64,000 nt of DNA from Lachnospiraceae bacterium (GCA_017627275.1 JAGAHC010000051.1:1-64000), one strand, 5' to 3'. Counted from the stretch's first letter, positions 34,451 to 43,566 are shown. Made by a program: numbers and translations. Notes: a model not told the origin generated them from the letters alone.

Positions 34451-34485
34451 ACAGAATCCTTTCCTTCCATGCGTATCCATCCTGT

Positions 34486-34520
34486 AACAAACAGGGACCG
34501 GTCCGGAAGACCTGTCCCTG
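34486..34520 (-). terminator. Terminator after the DUF3048 gene
   Basis: A 12-base stem with one mismatch (CAGGGACAGGTC against GACCGGTCCCTG), a TTCCG-type loop and TTTGTT on the minus strand. Its GGGAC/GTCCC core recalls the inner part of the GGAACCA repeat family, perhaps a degenerate copy. Confidence 0.6.
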
Positions 34521-34566
34521 CCAATCGTTCTGTAATCCTATGGAAACCGTCAGATGCCCGGCCGGT

Positions 34567-35694
34567 TTACTCGAATGTCACGCTGTCCCAGGTGTCGCTC
34601 GGCACGAGGGAGATATAGGTTTTTCCGGTATTGACCAGAATCTCTTCGTTGTTCTCGTCAAAGAATCTCGTTACCTCGGTCTCGCTTCCCTTGTTCCAGT
34701 ACACAAGTTTCGCTTCCCCGTTGGTGATGTAGTAACCGGGTTTGCCGAGAGAGATGCAGTCATAAATCAGGTATCCGTTATCGTCATACTGCAGGAAATC
34801 GCTGCACTGCAGGAAGACATTCTTGAATGTCAGGACTTCATCGTCTTCCGCGTCCTTGTGCACATCCCCGTATTCATAATAATCGTAGGTCTTTGTCTCC
34901 TCGTTGTATTTCAGGCGGGAGCGGTTGTGCTTGAACGGAAGGCTGATGTCGGTCGCCTTGATCGTGGAATCATACTCTTCGCTCAGCACGACTTCCGTTC
35001 CCCACGGCGTAAAGTTGAAATGAGGCTTCTCGTCCGGACGGAATTCGTTGTATTCCTTGCTGTATCCGGAACTGGAGAAATTCTTTTCAAGATCGCCGCT
35101 CAGAACATATTCCGTGAACTCTCTGCTCTTGCCGTTGTTGACGCGGCCGAAGGTCCCCGAAAAATGCTCTGCCCAGGCATTGGCAAAGTAGGGATTGTTA
35201 TAGAAGGGACCGCCGTCGTGGCAAAGAACGGCATTCCATTCCGATGCCAGGATAATGTTGGTCGGGCGCGTGCTTCTGATGCTTCCCATCTGGGTGATCT
35301 CTCCCCAGTCTTTTACGATGGCCATCAGACGGGTAATGCGGTCATTGGCCGTGGAATTCATGATCTCGTAAACGACGTCGGCTTCCGCCGTCCCGTAGTG
35401 GGGCAGCGCGATGCTCTCATTGTCCACCATAACGGCAATCGGTCTCTGGTTCTCCAGCGCTTCATCGATCGGTTCTCCGGTCAGTTCGCTTAAATACATT
35501 CCGGCAGGGACTTCTTTCCCTTTTTCTTCCTCTTCTACCACCGGTTCTTCTACAGACTCGGGCTTAGGCATGTCTTCGGATGTGATATGCTCAACAACAC
35601 TCGATGCCGCTTCCTCCGCATTCTCTTTCTTGCAGCCGGTCAGAAGACCCATTGCCAACAAAAGGACAACGCCGGAATAGATAATTTTTCTCAC
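34567..35694 (-). CDS. DUF3048 lipoprotein (YerB-like)
   Basis: A 375-residue lipoprotein. The signal peptide runs to LLTGC, followed by an acidic linker and the two DUF3048 domains (RPIAVMVDNESIALPHYGTAEADVVYEI; GSIRSTRPTNIILASEWNAVLCHDGG). Function is unknown across the family. The start is taken as GTG 35694, which has GGAGG nine bases upstream and gives a clean signal peptide. An upstream GTG or ATG at 35724/35715 would put extra basic residues before it. Confidence 0.85.
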   Translation of the reverse strand: MRKIIYSGVVLLLAMGLLTGCKKENAEEAASSVVEHITSEDMPKPESVEEPVVEEEEKGKEVPAGMYLSELTGEPIDEALENQRPIAVMVDNESIALPHYGTAEADVVYEIMNSTANDRITRLMAIVKDWGEITQMGSIRSTRPTNIILASEWNAVLCHDGGPFYNNPYFANAWAEHFSGTFGRVNNGKSREFTEYVLSGDLEKNFSSSGYSKEYNEFRPDEKPHFNFTPWGTEVVLSEEYDSTIKATDISLPFKHNRSRLKYNEETKTYDYYEYGDVHKDAEDDEVLTFKNVFLQCSDFLQYDDNGYLIYDCISLGKPGYYITNGEAKLVYWNKGSETEVTRFFDENNEEILVNTGKTYISLVPSDTWDSVTFE

Positions 35695-35796
35695 GTTTAA
35701 TAACCTCCGAAACATTTTTTGCACAAATTCTTTACTATTTTAAAGCATTTGTACTAAAAAAGGTAGCCCTCTTTTCAGGAATTCCGTATGCCCAAT

Positions 35797-36393
35797 TTAC
35801 TCCGAAAAAACGCCGATTTTTCGCAGCGGCGTGCGCAGCGCCATAAACAGGACGACGACCAGGATCAGGGAAACGACGGAGTTGATGAGGGTCACCGCGA
35901 AGTTGATGGCAAAGCTCACTTCGGCCGCCGGTTTTCCGAGGATCAGGATCTTGTAGAAATAGCGGAGCACCGGGTCAAAAACGGCATTGAAGGCCAGTCC
36001 CGCCGCCGAGGCGATCGTTACGATCTTCAGGATCTTTCCCCTCTCATGCTCCCGGGACAGAGAAAAGGCCCGGTGCGCGATCGCGCCGACAATCAGCCCC
36101 ATGATGAACTTGATAAGGAAGGTGATCGGCGCCTGCGTGATGTAGAGCGGATCGAAAAGGTCTGCCAGTGTCAGTCCGACAGCCCCGCCCAGGCTCCCGT
36201 AAAGCGTTCCCAGGATCAGCACGCCCAGCACACAGAACGCGTTTCCGGTATGCACCGTCACCTTGCTCCCGCCGATGGTCGGAACGGGAATGGAAAGAAA
36301 GGTAAAGGCCACAAAGGTAATGGCCGCAAACACACCCGCGAATGCCAGTTTTTTCGTTGTATCATTCATGATCTGATTCCTCGCTTTTCCCAT
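35797..36393 (-). CDS. ECF transporter S-component
   Basis: A 198-residue membrane protein with about six segments. KKLAFAGVFAAITFVAFTFL is the ECF S-component opening, with the Ala-rich helix that contacts the T-subunit. VTVHTGNAFCVLGVLILGTLYG follows, resembling the group with folate, pantothenate or unknown vitamins. The ligand cannot be assigned. No A or T component lies near, so it uses a shared module encoded elsewhere. A 23-base palindrome overlaps its ribosome binding region. Confidence 0.8.
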   Translation of the reverse strand: MGKARNQIMNDTTKKLAFAGVFAAITFVAFTFLSIPVPTIGGSKVTVHTGNAFCVLGVLILGTLYGSLGGAVGLTLADLFDPLYITQAPITFLIKFIMGLIVGAIAHRAFSLSREHERGKILKIVTIASAAGLAFNAVFDPVLRYFYKILILGKPAAEVSFAINFAVTLINSVVSLILVVVLFMALRTPLRKIGVFSE

Positions 36394-36397
36394 TTAT

Positions 36398-36420
36398 ATT
36401 CCTACTGTATAAATAGGAAT
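36398..36420. promoter_or_regulatory. Palindrome in the leader of the S-component gene
   Basis: ATTCCTA and TAGGAAT separated by nine AT-rich bases, five bases upstream of the ATG and covering its AGGA. It could be an operator or block translation. The vitamin regulator is not identifiable. Confidence 0.45.
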
Positions 36421-36478
36421 TATAAAACAGCCGTCCGCCGTTTTCAAGCATCGATTCTCGTCTGCCGCGGCCGTTCGT

Positions 36479-37876
36479 CTACTGCGCAAGCTCGTAAAGC
36501 GCCGCCGTGCTGATGGCGATCGAAAGGATCAGTCTCTCTACGGAAACGCCCTCGTTCGGCGCGTGAATCACATCTTCGTCGCCTTCAAAGCAAGGGCCGA
36601 AGGCCACCATGTTCGGAAATTCCTTGGCATAGGTCCCGCCGCCGATGGCCATGGGCTTGTCGTCCCTTCCCGTCATATCGCGGTACACGCCCATCAGTTT
36701 CTGCACCAGTTCCGAATCCTGCGGAACATACAGCATCTTGGACTCTCCCTTTCGGAGCACCGAGAGGCCGTAAGGTTCTTCCAACGCTTCCAGCGCCTTC
36801 GTGACATCTGCATGAGAGCCGTTTTTCGGGAAACGGATATCCAGCGTAAAATAGACCTCTTCTTCCGTAAAGCTCACGATGCCGAGGTTGACAGTCGTTT
36901 CTCCCGTCTCTTCGTCCAGGAAATGCACCTGCAGGGATTCTCCGTTCGTTTCGCTCCCGACCTTCTCCCTGATGCATGTCGCAACGGTCTGAAAGTCTCC
37001 GCCGATCGCCCTGATGTCCTCTTCCTCCATGGCAAGCAGGAGTCTCGTAATGGCATTGACGCCCAGCTGCGGCGTCGACCCGTGGGCATTTTTGCCGACC
37101 GCTTCGATGACTGTGTTGCCGTCCTCAAGCTTTGCCGTAACACCTTCTTTTCCTGCGAGATGCTTAAGGATCGCCTTCTGTTCGCCTTTCAATACCAGTT
37201 TGCAGTCTTTCGGCACCACGTTCTGCGCGACGCCGCCCGCAAAGGAGAGCACCTCGATCGGCCCCTGGGAAAGTCCCTTCTTTCCCACAGTCGCATGTGT
37301 GATTCCTTTTTCAAAATAGATCAGCGGGTATTCCGCGTCCGGTGTGAAGCCCATGACCGGGATCTCCTGCCCGGAAGAAACATAATGCTGTACGCAGGAA
37401 GACCCGTTCTCCTCATCGGTTCCGAAAATGACACGGATGCGCCGCTTGATGGGAAGTCCCAGTTCCTTCAGGATCTTCAGCCCGTAGAACGCGCCGATCG
37501 TGGCGCCCTTATCATCCAGGACCCCGCGGCCGTACATCTTGCCGTCACGAATGGTCGCTTCAAACGGCGGGGAGACCCATTCACTTAAGTCTCCGACCGG
37601 CACGACGTCCAGATGGCCGAGCGCTGCCACCATCTCCTCACCGTCGCCGATCTCCACGTAGCCTGCCCGGTCGTCGACATTTGCGCTTTTCAGTCCCAGC
37701 TTTTCTCCCAGGGAGAGCGCGTAGTCAAGCGCCGCCTTCGGGCCCTTTCCGTAAGGCGCCCCCGGTTCCTCTTCTCCTTTTACGCTGTCAATATTCACGC
37801 AGTCTGCGATGCCCGCAAGGATCTCTTCCTGCATCGAAAACACTTTTTCCCGGATCTGTTCATATTCACGCTTCAT
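36479..37876 (-). CDS. pepV: Dipeptidase PepV (M20 family)
   Basis: A 465-residue M20 metallopeptidase. The first metal site is ALGHLDVVPVGD, the second GRGVLDDKGATIG. The catalytic Glu pair is in FGTDEENGSS, and the last ligand region is ACIGGGTYAKE-like (AIGGGTYAKEFPN). It cleaves dipeptides and some tripeptides in the cytoplasm. ATG 37876 follows GGGAGGATAAAAA. A TGG/TAGAAT extended -10 lies just upstream, next to the repeat at 37932. Confidence 0.92.
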   Translation of the reverse strand: MKREYEQIREKVFSMQEEILAGIADCVNIDSVKGEEEPGAPYGKGPKAALDYALSLGEKLGLKSANVDDRAGYVEIGDGEEMVAALGHLDVVPVGDLSEWVSPPFEATIRDGKMYGRGVLDDKGATIGAFYGLKILKELGLPIKRRIRVIFGTDEENGSSCVQHYVSSGQEIPVMGFTPDAEYPLIYFEKGITHATVGKKGLSQGPIEVLSFAGGVAQNVVPKDCKLVLKGEQKAILKHLAGKEGVTAKLEDGNTVIEAVGKNAHGSTPQLGVNAITRLLLAMEEEDIRAIGGDFQTVATCIREKVGSETNGESLQVHFLDEETGETTVNLGIVSFTEEEVYFTLDIRFPKNGSHADVTKALEALEEPYGLSVLRKGESKMLYVPQDSELVQKLMGVYRDMTGRDDKPMAIGGGTYAKEFPNMVAFGPCFEGDEDVIHAPNEGVSVERLILSIAISTAALYELAQ

Positions 37877-37931
37877 TTTTTATCCTCCCAAGACGGTGTT
37901 GTGTTCACCGCTATTCTACCACAATAAAAAA

Positions 37932-37960
37932 GGAACCAGTTTCCTCAGGAAACTGGTTCC
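37932..37960. terminator. GGAACCA-family palindrome; terminator of trxA
   Basis: Perfect 14-base arms around a single central base (GGAACCAGTTTCCT, then AGGAAACTGGTTCC). On the minus strand TTTTTTATTG follows at once, giving a textbook terminator 13 bases after the trxA stop. Confidence 0.85.
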
Positions 37961-37973
37961 TCTTCGAAACGCT

Positions 37974-38285
37974 TTATTCGGAAATAAACTTCTCCAGCGC
38001 GTCCTTGGACTGCGCGCCGATCGTCTTGTCGGCAACCTCGCCGTCCTTGAAAAGGATCAGGGTGGGGATGCTTGCGACGCCGAACTGTGCGGCGAGATCC
38101 GGTTCCTCATCGACATTAATCTTGCCGACCTTGACGATGCCTTCCTTTTCCTTTGCGATCTCTTCCACGACCGGTCCGACCATTCTGCAGGGGCCGCACC
38201 ACGGTGCCCAGAAATCTACCAGAACGGGGATCTGGCTCTCCAGCACTTCACTCTGAAAATTATTTTTGGTAATCGTGACTTCCAT
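37974..38285 (-). CDS. trxA: Thioredoxin
   Basis: A 103-residue thioredoxin with active site WCGPCR in VDFWAPWCGPCRMVGPV, the buried Asp in VDFW, and the cis-Pro loop ASIPTLILFKDG. It is the general cytoplasmic disulfide reductant. ATG 38285 is preceded by AAAGGAGAA. A strong promoter overlapped by a long palindrome suggests tight control. The repeat at 37932 ends the transcript, so trxA is monocistronic. Confidence 0.95.
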   Translation of the reverse strand: MEVTITKNNFQSEVLESQIPVLVDFWAPWCGPCRMVGPVVEEIAKEKEGIVKVGKINVDEEPDLAAQFGVASIPTLILFKDGEVADKTIGAQSKDALEKFISE

Positions 38286-38320
38286 GTCATTCTCCTTTCC
38301 GGTTTCTTATTCAAAGCTTT

Positions 38321-38379
38321 GATATAAAATTTAATTGTATGCTATTTAATTTTATATCATTTTTGTGAGGGAATGTCAA
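38321..38379 (-). promoter_or_regulatory. trxA promoter with a 15-base-arm palindrome over the -10
   Basis: Minus-strand consensus TTGACA (38374-38379), a 17-base spacer and TATAAA (38351-38356). A palindrome, GATATAAAATTTAAT / ATTTAATTTTATATC with one mismatch and an eight-base centre (38321-38358), spans the -10 and the transcription start. It could be a repressor operator or a leader hairpin. Confidence 0.75.
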
Positions 38380-38388
38380 GCGCCCTTC

Positions 38389-39351
38389 TCAATGTTTTAC
38401 GACATTGATAAGCTCCCCGCCGTGCGTATAGGCGTAAAGGTTTTTCCCCATGACTCCGGCAATGCGTACGACGGTTTCCGGAAGGTCGATCCCGCCGGCG
38501 CAGTGCGGCGTAATGATGACGTTCGGGTAGTCCCAGAGCGGATGGTCTTCCGGAAGCGGTTCCGGCTCCGTGACGTCGATCGCTGCGCGGCAGATCCTGC
38601 CCGCGTCGAGCGCCTCCTGCAGGGCCTTTAGATCAACGGCGCTGCCGCGGCCCGCATTCAGGAGAAAGGCGCCCGGCTTCACAAGAAAAAGCCGCTCTCT
38701 GTTCATCAGATGGATCGTATCGGGCGTTTCAGGCAGCACCATGGCGATAATGTCCGCCCGGCCGATGACCTTGTCCAGTTCTTCCAGTGTGTACTGTTCA
38801 TCCACATACTCCGGTTTTTCCCGATTGGTTTTGCGAATACCGATCACATAGGCGCCGAGCGCTTTTACCTTGCGCGCGTAAGCGCCGCCGATATCGCCCA
38901 TCCCCAGCACCAGGATGGTGGAACCTTCCACCGAAGCGATCTCTCCCTGGTGTTTCCAGAGACGATTGCTCTGATTGATATGGTATTCGCGCATTCTGCG
39001 GATCATTTCAAAGGTCTGCATGAGCATATGCTCCGAGACCGTCAGCCCGTACCCGCCGACCGCGTTGGTGAGCAGCGTCTCCTTCTGCAGGATCCCCGGT
39101 GCCGCGTAGGCGTCCGCGCCCGCGTAGTGCACCTGCACCCATTCGACGTTCTCCGCCCCCTTCAGTCTTGCCGGCGGCTCTAACGACCCCAGAATAATAT
39201 TTGCTTCCCGGATCTCCTCCTCCGTCACCCTTGCCGAATCGGTAAAGGTAAAGGTGTACGCCGCCTCACAGTCTTCCACCTGTTTTCTTAAAAATTCTTC
39301 CTGCTCCTCTTTCATCGGCAGAACCACCAGGATCTTTTTCGTTTCCATCAT
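38389..39351 (-). CDS. D-2-hydroxyacid dehydrogenase family protein
   Basis: A 320-residue NAD(P)-dependent dehydrogenase. The Rossmann loop is VLGMGDIGGAYARKVKALG, the catalytic Arg region NAGRGSAVD, the Glu in DVTEPEPLPED and the His in ITPHCAGG. The fold reduces 2-keto acids to D-2-hydroxy acids or the reverse; the substrate is unknown. Another member of the family lies 44 bases upstream on the same strand, so the two may act in one pathway. Confidence 0.87.
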   Translation of the reverse strand: MMETKKILVVLPMKEEQEEFLRKQVEDCEAAYTFTFTDSARVTEEEIREANIILGSLEPPARLKGAENVEWVQVHYAGADAYAAPGILQKETLLTNAVGGYGLTVSEHMLMQTFEMIRRMREYHINQSNRLWKHQGEIASVEGSTILVLGMGDIGGAYARKVKALGAYVIGIRKTNREKPEYVDEQYTLEELDKVIGRADIIAMVLPETPDTIHLMNRERLFLVKPGAFLLNAGRGSAVDLKALQEALDAGRICRAAIDVTEPEPLPEDHPLWDYPNVIITPHCAGGIDLPETVVRIAGVMGKNLYAYTHGGELINVVKH

Positions 39352-39395
39352 TTCGCTCCTTTATCGAGTGATTGACTATCTGTTCTTTACGGGCT

Positions 39396-40340
39396 TTATA
39401 CCGCGTTCTTCTGCCCGCCGTCCAGATAGGCACGCAGATTATCAAATACGATCTCCGCTCTTAACCGCATGGACTCTTTGGTCGCAAAGGCCACGTGGGG
39501 CGTCACCAGTGTGCCGGGGGCCGAAAGCAGCGCGTTGTCCACGGGCAGCGGCGGTTCGATATCGAACACATCGATCCCTGCGCCGGCAATCGTTCCGTCG
39601 CGCAGTGCCCTGGCAAGATCCTCTTCCACCACGACGGGACCGCGCGCCACGTTGATAAGGATCGCTGTTTTCTTCATCATCGAAAGCTTCTCCCCGTCGA
39701 TCATGCCGCGGGTCGAATCGTTCAACGGGCAGTGCAGCACCACGATGTCCGATTCCTTCAGCAGTTCTTCCTGGGAGACCTGTCTGACATACGCCGGCGC
39801 ATCCGCATGCACGCTCTTACTCTGTGCGAGGATCTTCGCGCCAAACGCATGCAGAAGTTCCGCTGTGCGGGAGCCGATCTTTCCGAGTCCGATGATGCCC
39901 ACGGTCTTGCCCTTTAATTCCGAACCGACCAGGCCGTCCTTGGTTTTGCCTTCTCGGCATCTGTCTTCGACCTGTCTGACATTCCGCAGGATCGACAGCA
40001 TCATCCCGATGGCAAGCTCCGCCACCGCTTCGTTGGAGTATCCGGAAGCATTGCTTAACAGGATCCCCTTCTCCTTTGCTGCCGCGACCGCCACATGATC
40101 AACGCCGGTAAAGGCGATGTCAATGAACTTCAGTCCTTCCGCATCCTGAAAGGCCTCCGCGGGAAACGGCATGTTGGCGAGGATCACCGCTTCCGTGTCC
40201 TCTACCTCTTCCTGCAGTGTCTTTACGTCCGTCGTCTTTTCGTACGAGACAAAGGTATGTCCTTCCTCCACAAAGGGCGTTTCGAACTCCATCAGTTCCT
40301 CGTCCGTGATCCCCAAAGACTCTAAAATCGCGATCTTCAT
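39396..40340 (-). CDS. D-2-hydroxyacid dehydrogenase family protein
   Basis: A 314-residue relative of the downstream dehydrogenase. It carries VGIIGLGKIGSRTAELLHAFG for NAD binding, NVARGPVV with the catalytic Arg, DVFDIEPPLP with the Glu and TPHVAFAT with the His. ATG 40340 has GGAGGAGCAGAA upstream, whereas the open frame runs on to 40469 without support. Substrate unknown; glycerate or phenyllactate-type keto acids are possible. Confidence 0.87.
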   Translation of the reverse strand: MKIAILESLGITDEELMEFETPFVEEGHTFVSYEKTTDVKTLQEEVEDTEAVILANMPFPAEAFQDAEGLKFIDIAFTGVDHVAVAAAKEKGILLSNASGYSNEAVAELAIGMMLSILRNVRQVEDRCREGKTKDGLVGSELKGKTVGIIGLGKIGSRTAELLHAFGAKILAQSKSVHADAPAYVRQVSQEELLKESDIVVLHCPLNDSTRGMIDGEKLSMMKKTAILINVARGPVVVEEDLARALRDGTIAGAGIDVFDIEPPLPVDNALLSAPGTLVTPHVAFATKESMRLRAEIVFDNLRAYLDGGQKNAV

Positions 40341-40413
40341 TTCTGCTCCTCCATCCTTTCCGTTTATTTCCTGCCCGGTTTCTGCGGCAGACTGTTTCTT
40401 TTTCTTTGCATCT

Positions 40414-40641
40414 TCATATAGACTCTTCCGCCTCTTCTCCCCGTTCCCTGAAAAGCACCTCTTCTTCATGGAGCCTCGCCTGCTCGTCCACGGCTTCCCC
40501 GTAGCCGGTCAGCGCCGCAAAGGGTGCAAACTGGGCGCCCCGGTCGATCATGGACATCTGCGGATGCTTCTTCGAGACAGGATGCGGCATCTCCAGAATA
40601 TCGCCGTATAATTCTTCTACCGTTTTTTCAGTCTTTTTCAT
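40414..40641 (-). CDS. Small conserved protein that accompanies a Y-family polymerase
   Basis: A 75-residue cytoplasmic protein. The central block HPVSKKHPQMSMIDRGAQFA and following PFAALTGYGEAV is a recurring small-protein motif in Firmicutes, and I recall it next to ImuB/UmuC-like polymerases. Here it lies 13 bases downstream of such a gene on the same strand, probably in one transcript. A role as polymerase accessory is inferred from this placing. The tail is Glu-rich. Confidence 0.65.
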   Translation of the reverse strand: MKKTEKTVEELYGDILEMPHPVSKKHPQMSMIDRGAQFAPFAALTGYGEAVDEQARLHEEEVLFRERGEEAEESI

Positions 40642-40654
40642 AAAAGTCGAGACG

Positions 40655-42193
40655 TTAAGCGCGATGCCCGCCCACCTGGCGGTTGCGTTCCATGGCGGTC
40701 GCCCCCTCTTCGAGGTTCATGCCGCGCACGATGGCATTCTTTCCGTATTTGCGTTTGATATCGAGCACCGCCTGCTGCAGTCCCTCTTCGCGCTTTTTGG
40801 ACTCCTCTTCGGTGCTTCTGTTTTCCGCTCCCGTCTGCTCTTCTATCGACTGCTGGTAGGAAAACAGATCCATCTGTTCGTATTCCTCTTTCTGCTCCGC
40901 CTTTTCCTTCGGGATGACATGGTTTGCGACCACATACATCCTGCGCACGAGAAGGTCCGGATGCACGATCTCCTCATACAGCGCCGTCATGGCTTCGAGG
41001 ATCTTCGCCGTGGAAGATGTGTATCCGCCGAGGTTCTTACTGCCGTGCGCCATCTTGGGCGAAGGTCTTCCGTAATAATCCTTTTCAACGGGTCCCTTAT
41101 ATTTTTCCCGGATCTCCGGATTGGTCAGGCACTCGATATCATAGCCGACGGTCAGAACGATCTGATCCGTGCAAAGGCCCTTCGACACCAGGTCAAGGAC
41201 CAGCATATCCGTCATCTCCCGGACGATCAGTCTGCCTTTTTCAAACGTGTATGCCGACTGCAGGACCTGTCCCTGGCTGATGCTGTTGTTCTCCGGCACG
41301 TAGGATTTGATGTCCGCAATGGTGCAGGGCTCATATCCCCACGCGTGATCGATCAGAAGCTCTGCGTTGATCCCGAAGATCTTATACAGAAGATCCTCGT
41401 TGTAGTACTCGCCCTTTTTGCCGACAGAACATCTGGCCACATCGCCCATCGTGTACAGGCCGATCTCCGCAAGGCGCCTCTCATAGCCCTTTCCGATCCG
41501 CCAGAAATCGGTGATCGGGCGGTGTGTCCACAACTCCCGGCGGTAAGACATTTCGTCCAGCTCCGCGATCCGGACCCCGTCCTTGTCGGCGGGCATTTTT
41601 TTGGCAACGATGTCCATCGCGATCTTGGCGAGGTAGAGATTGGTCCCGATGCCGGCCGTTGCCGTGACCCCGGTCGTCTTTAAGACATCCCGGATCATCG
41701 TCATCGCCAGCTCATGCGCCGTCATCCCGTAAGTCTGTAAATACGAAGTGACATCGATGAACACCTCGTCCACCGAATACACGTGAATATCCTCGAAGGC
41801 CACATACTTCAGATAGACGTCGCAGATCTGTTTGCTGTATTCCATATAATAGGCCATCCGGGGCGGCGCCACGATATACTCGACCCTTCTGGTCTTATCC
41901 TTTTCCAGGATCGTATTGTCATACGTTCCTTCCTGCAGCGCCCTTCCCCGCAGCGCCTGGGCGCGCGCGAGATTGACGTTTTTGATGGTCTGCTCCACCT
42001 CAAAGAGGCGGGGCCTTCCGGGAAGCCCGTATGTTTTCAGGGACGGGGACACTGCCAGCACAATGGTCTTGGACGTGCGCGTCTCATCCGCCACCACAAG
42101 GTTAGTCGTCAGCGGATCAAGCCCCCGCTCCACACATTCGACCGAGGCATAAAAGGATTTCAGATCAATGGCGATATATTGGCGCGTACTCAT
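40655..42193 (-). CDS. Y-family DNA polymerase (ImuB/UmuC/DinB-like)
   Basis: A 512-residue protein. The N-terminal metal site is IAIDLKSFYASVEC, the second acidic pair YSVDEVFIDVT, followed by the thumb and little-finger regions (GIGTNLYLAKIAMDI; WRIGKGYERRLAEIGLYTMG). The C-terminus adds a Glu/Lys-rich tail with EEYEQMDLFSY, which has the look of a beta-clamp binding motif (QMDLF). It would copy past DNA lesions. ATG 42193 overlaps the MATE stop as ATGA, so the true protein is about 85 residues shorter than the open frame. Confidence 0.88.
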   Translation of the reverse strand: MSTRQYIAIDLKSFYASVECVERGLDPLTTNLVVADETRTSKTIVLAVSPSLKTYGLPGRPRLFEVEQTIKNVNLARAQALRGRALQEGTYDNTILEKDKTRRVEYIVAPPRMAYYMEYSKQICDVYLKYVAFEDIHVYSVDEVFIDVTSYLQTYGMTAHELAMTMIRDVLKTTGVTATAGIGTNLYLAKIAMDIVAKKMPADKDGVRIAELDEMSYRRELWTHRPITDFWRIGKGYERRLAEIGLYTMGDVARCSVGKKGEYYNEDLLYKIFGINAELLIDHAWGYEPCTIADIKSYVPENNSISQGQVLQSAYTFEKGRLIVREMTDMLVLDLVSKGLCTDQIVLTVGYDIECLTNPEIREKYKGPVEKDYYGRPSPKMAHGSKNLGGYTSSTAKILEAMTALYEEIVHPDLLVRRMYVVANHVIPKEKAEQKEEYEQMDLFSYQQSIEEQTGAENRSTEEESKKREEGLQQAVLDIKRKYGKNAIVRGMNLEEGATAMERNRQVGGHRA

Positions 42194-43566
42194 GCCGTCT
42201 GCTGCTCTCTTTGCATGACGCCCCGCAGGATCAGCCGGAAGCAGAGGTAATGCAGAAGCGCCGTCATGGCCCAGGAAATCGGATAGGAAATGTACAGCGT
42301 CTCGATCGAACGGAACTGCGGAAATACCGCAAGCACCCAGATGACACGGAATACACAGCTTCCGAACAGCGATACGATCATCGGCAGGATGGAACGGCCC
42401 ATGCCGCGGACGGCGCCGCAGATGGTGTCCATGCAGCCGCAGATACAATACGGCAGCGAAATGTAGAGGAGTCTTGTCATCCCGTACCGGATGGTCTCCT
42501 GTCTCGTCGTATAGATCGAAAGGAGGAGCGGGCCGCCCAGATTAAACAGGATGCCGAGCACCAGACCGATGACCGTCACCGTCGCAAGACACGTATACAG
42601 GACGGTATTGATCCGTTTGAAATTCTTCACCCCGTAGTTTTGTCCCACAAAGGAAATGCAGGTCTGGTATATTGAATTCATGGCGATGTAGACAAAGCCT
42701 TCCAGGTTTGCCGCCGCGGCGTTCCCAGCCATCACGACAGAACCGAAGCTGTTGACCGAGGACTGGATCAGGACATTCGAAATGCTGAACACGGCGCTCT
42801 GCAGACCCGCGGGAATGCCGAACTGCAGGATGCGCTTGAGTTTGTCCGGATAAAACCGGATCTTCTTGATATCCAGTCTGTAGATTTCCTCCCCGTTTAT
42901 CAGACTTCTCGCAAGCATAATGGCCGAGATGGTCTGGGAGAGGATCGTCGCAAGCGCCACGCCCGCAACGTCCATATGAAAGACGATGACGAACAGGAGG
43001 TTTAACGTGACGTTGATGATTCCCGCCAGCGACAGACAAAGAAGCGGCGTTCTGGTGTCTCCGATCGCCTGGTGAATGGCGTTGCCGAAGTTGTACAGCA
43101 ATGTCATCGGCATCCCCAGAAAATAGATGCGAAGATAAATGGTGGAAAGGCCGATCACGTCCTCCGGCGAATCCACCCACACAAGGATCTGATGGCAGAG
43201 CAGTTCCCCGACCAGGATCATAATGATGCCGCCCGCAAGACTCAATGCCACCGCCGTGTGGACCGTCTCCTGCATCTCCTTCACCTGCTTCGTTGCAAAA
43301 AAGCGTGCCGCCAGGACGTTTACGCCGACCGACATGCCGATAAAGAGACTGACCAGGAGGTTGACGATCGAGCTGGTCGAGCCGACCGCCGCAATGGCGC
43401 GGTCCGCCGACGCCGCAAAACGCCCTGCGATTACGATATCCGCCGCATTGAACAAAAGCTGCAGGATTCCCGATATCATCAGGGGAATAGCAAACGTCAG
43501 AATCTTTGGAAGCAAAGATCCTGACGTCATGTCCATTTCATAATGTTTGCCAACCGGGTGCTTCAT
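42190..43566 (-). CDS. MATE-family multidrug/Na+ efflux protein
   Basis: A 458-residue protein with 12 membrane segments in two halves. The opening is LPKILTFAIPLMISGILQLLFNAADIVIAG, and mid-protein LQFGIPAGLQSAVFSISNVL is the second repeat opening. MATE proteins export drugs or metabolites by Na+ or H+ antiport. No substrate hint is available. It is coupled to the polymerase gene downstream by a four-base overlap. Confidence 0.9.
   Translation of the reverse strand: MKHPVGKHYEMDMTSGSLLPKILTFAIPLMISGILQLLFNAADIVIAGRFAASADRAIAAVGSTSSIVNLLVSLFIGMSVGVNVLAARFFATKQVKEMQETVHTAVALSLAGGIIMILVGELLCHQILVWVDSPEDVIGLSTIYLRIYFLGMPMTLLYNFGNAIHQAIGDTRTPLLCLSLAGIINVTLNLLFVIVFHMDVAGVALATILSQTISAIMLARSLINGEEIYRLDIKKIRFYPDKLKRILQFGIPAGLQSAVFSISNVLIQSSVNSFGSVVMAGNAAAANLEGFVYIAMNSIYQTCISFVGQNYGVKNFKRINTVLYTCLATVTVIGLVLGILFNLGGPLLLSIYTTRQETIRYGMTRLLYISLPYCICGCMDTICGAVRGMGRSILPMIVSLFGSCVFRVIWVLAVFPQFRSIETLYISYPISWAMTALLHYLCFRLILRGVMQREQQTA

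Noticed and set aside
34451..34566. SAM (S-box) riboswitch before metN
   Set aside because: The interval is short and holds a terminator of the upstream gene; no S-box core sequences were found. The metA upstream region was also negative.
40655..42448. Y-family polymerase starting at 42448
   Set aside because: The extra 85 residues overlap the MATE gene in another frame and do not resemble the polymerase. ATG 42193 forms the ATGA overlap typical of coupled genes.
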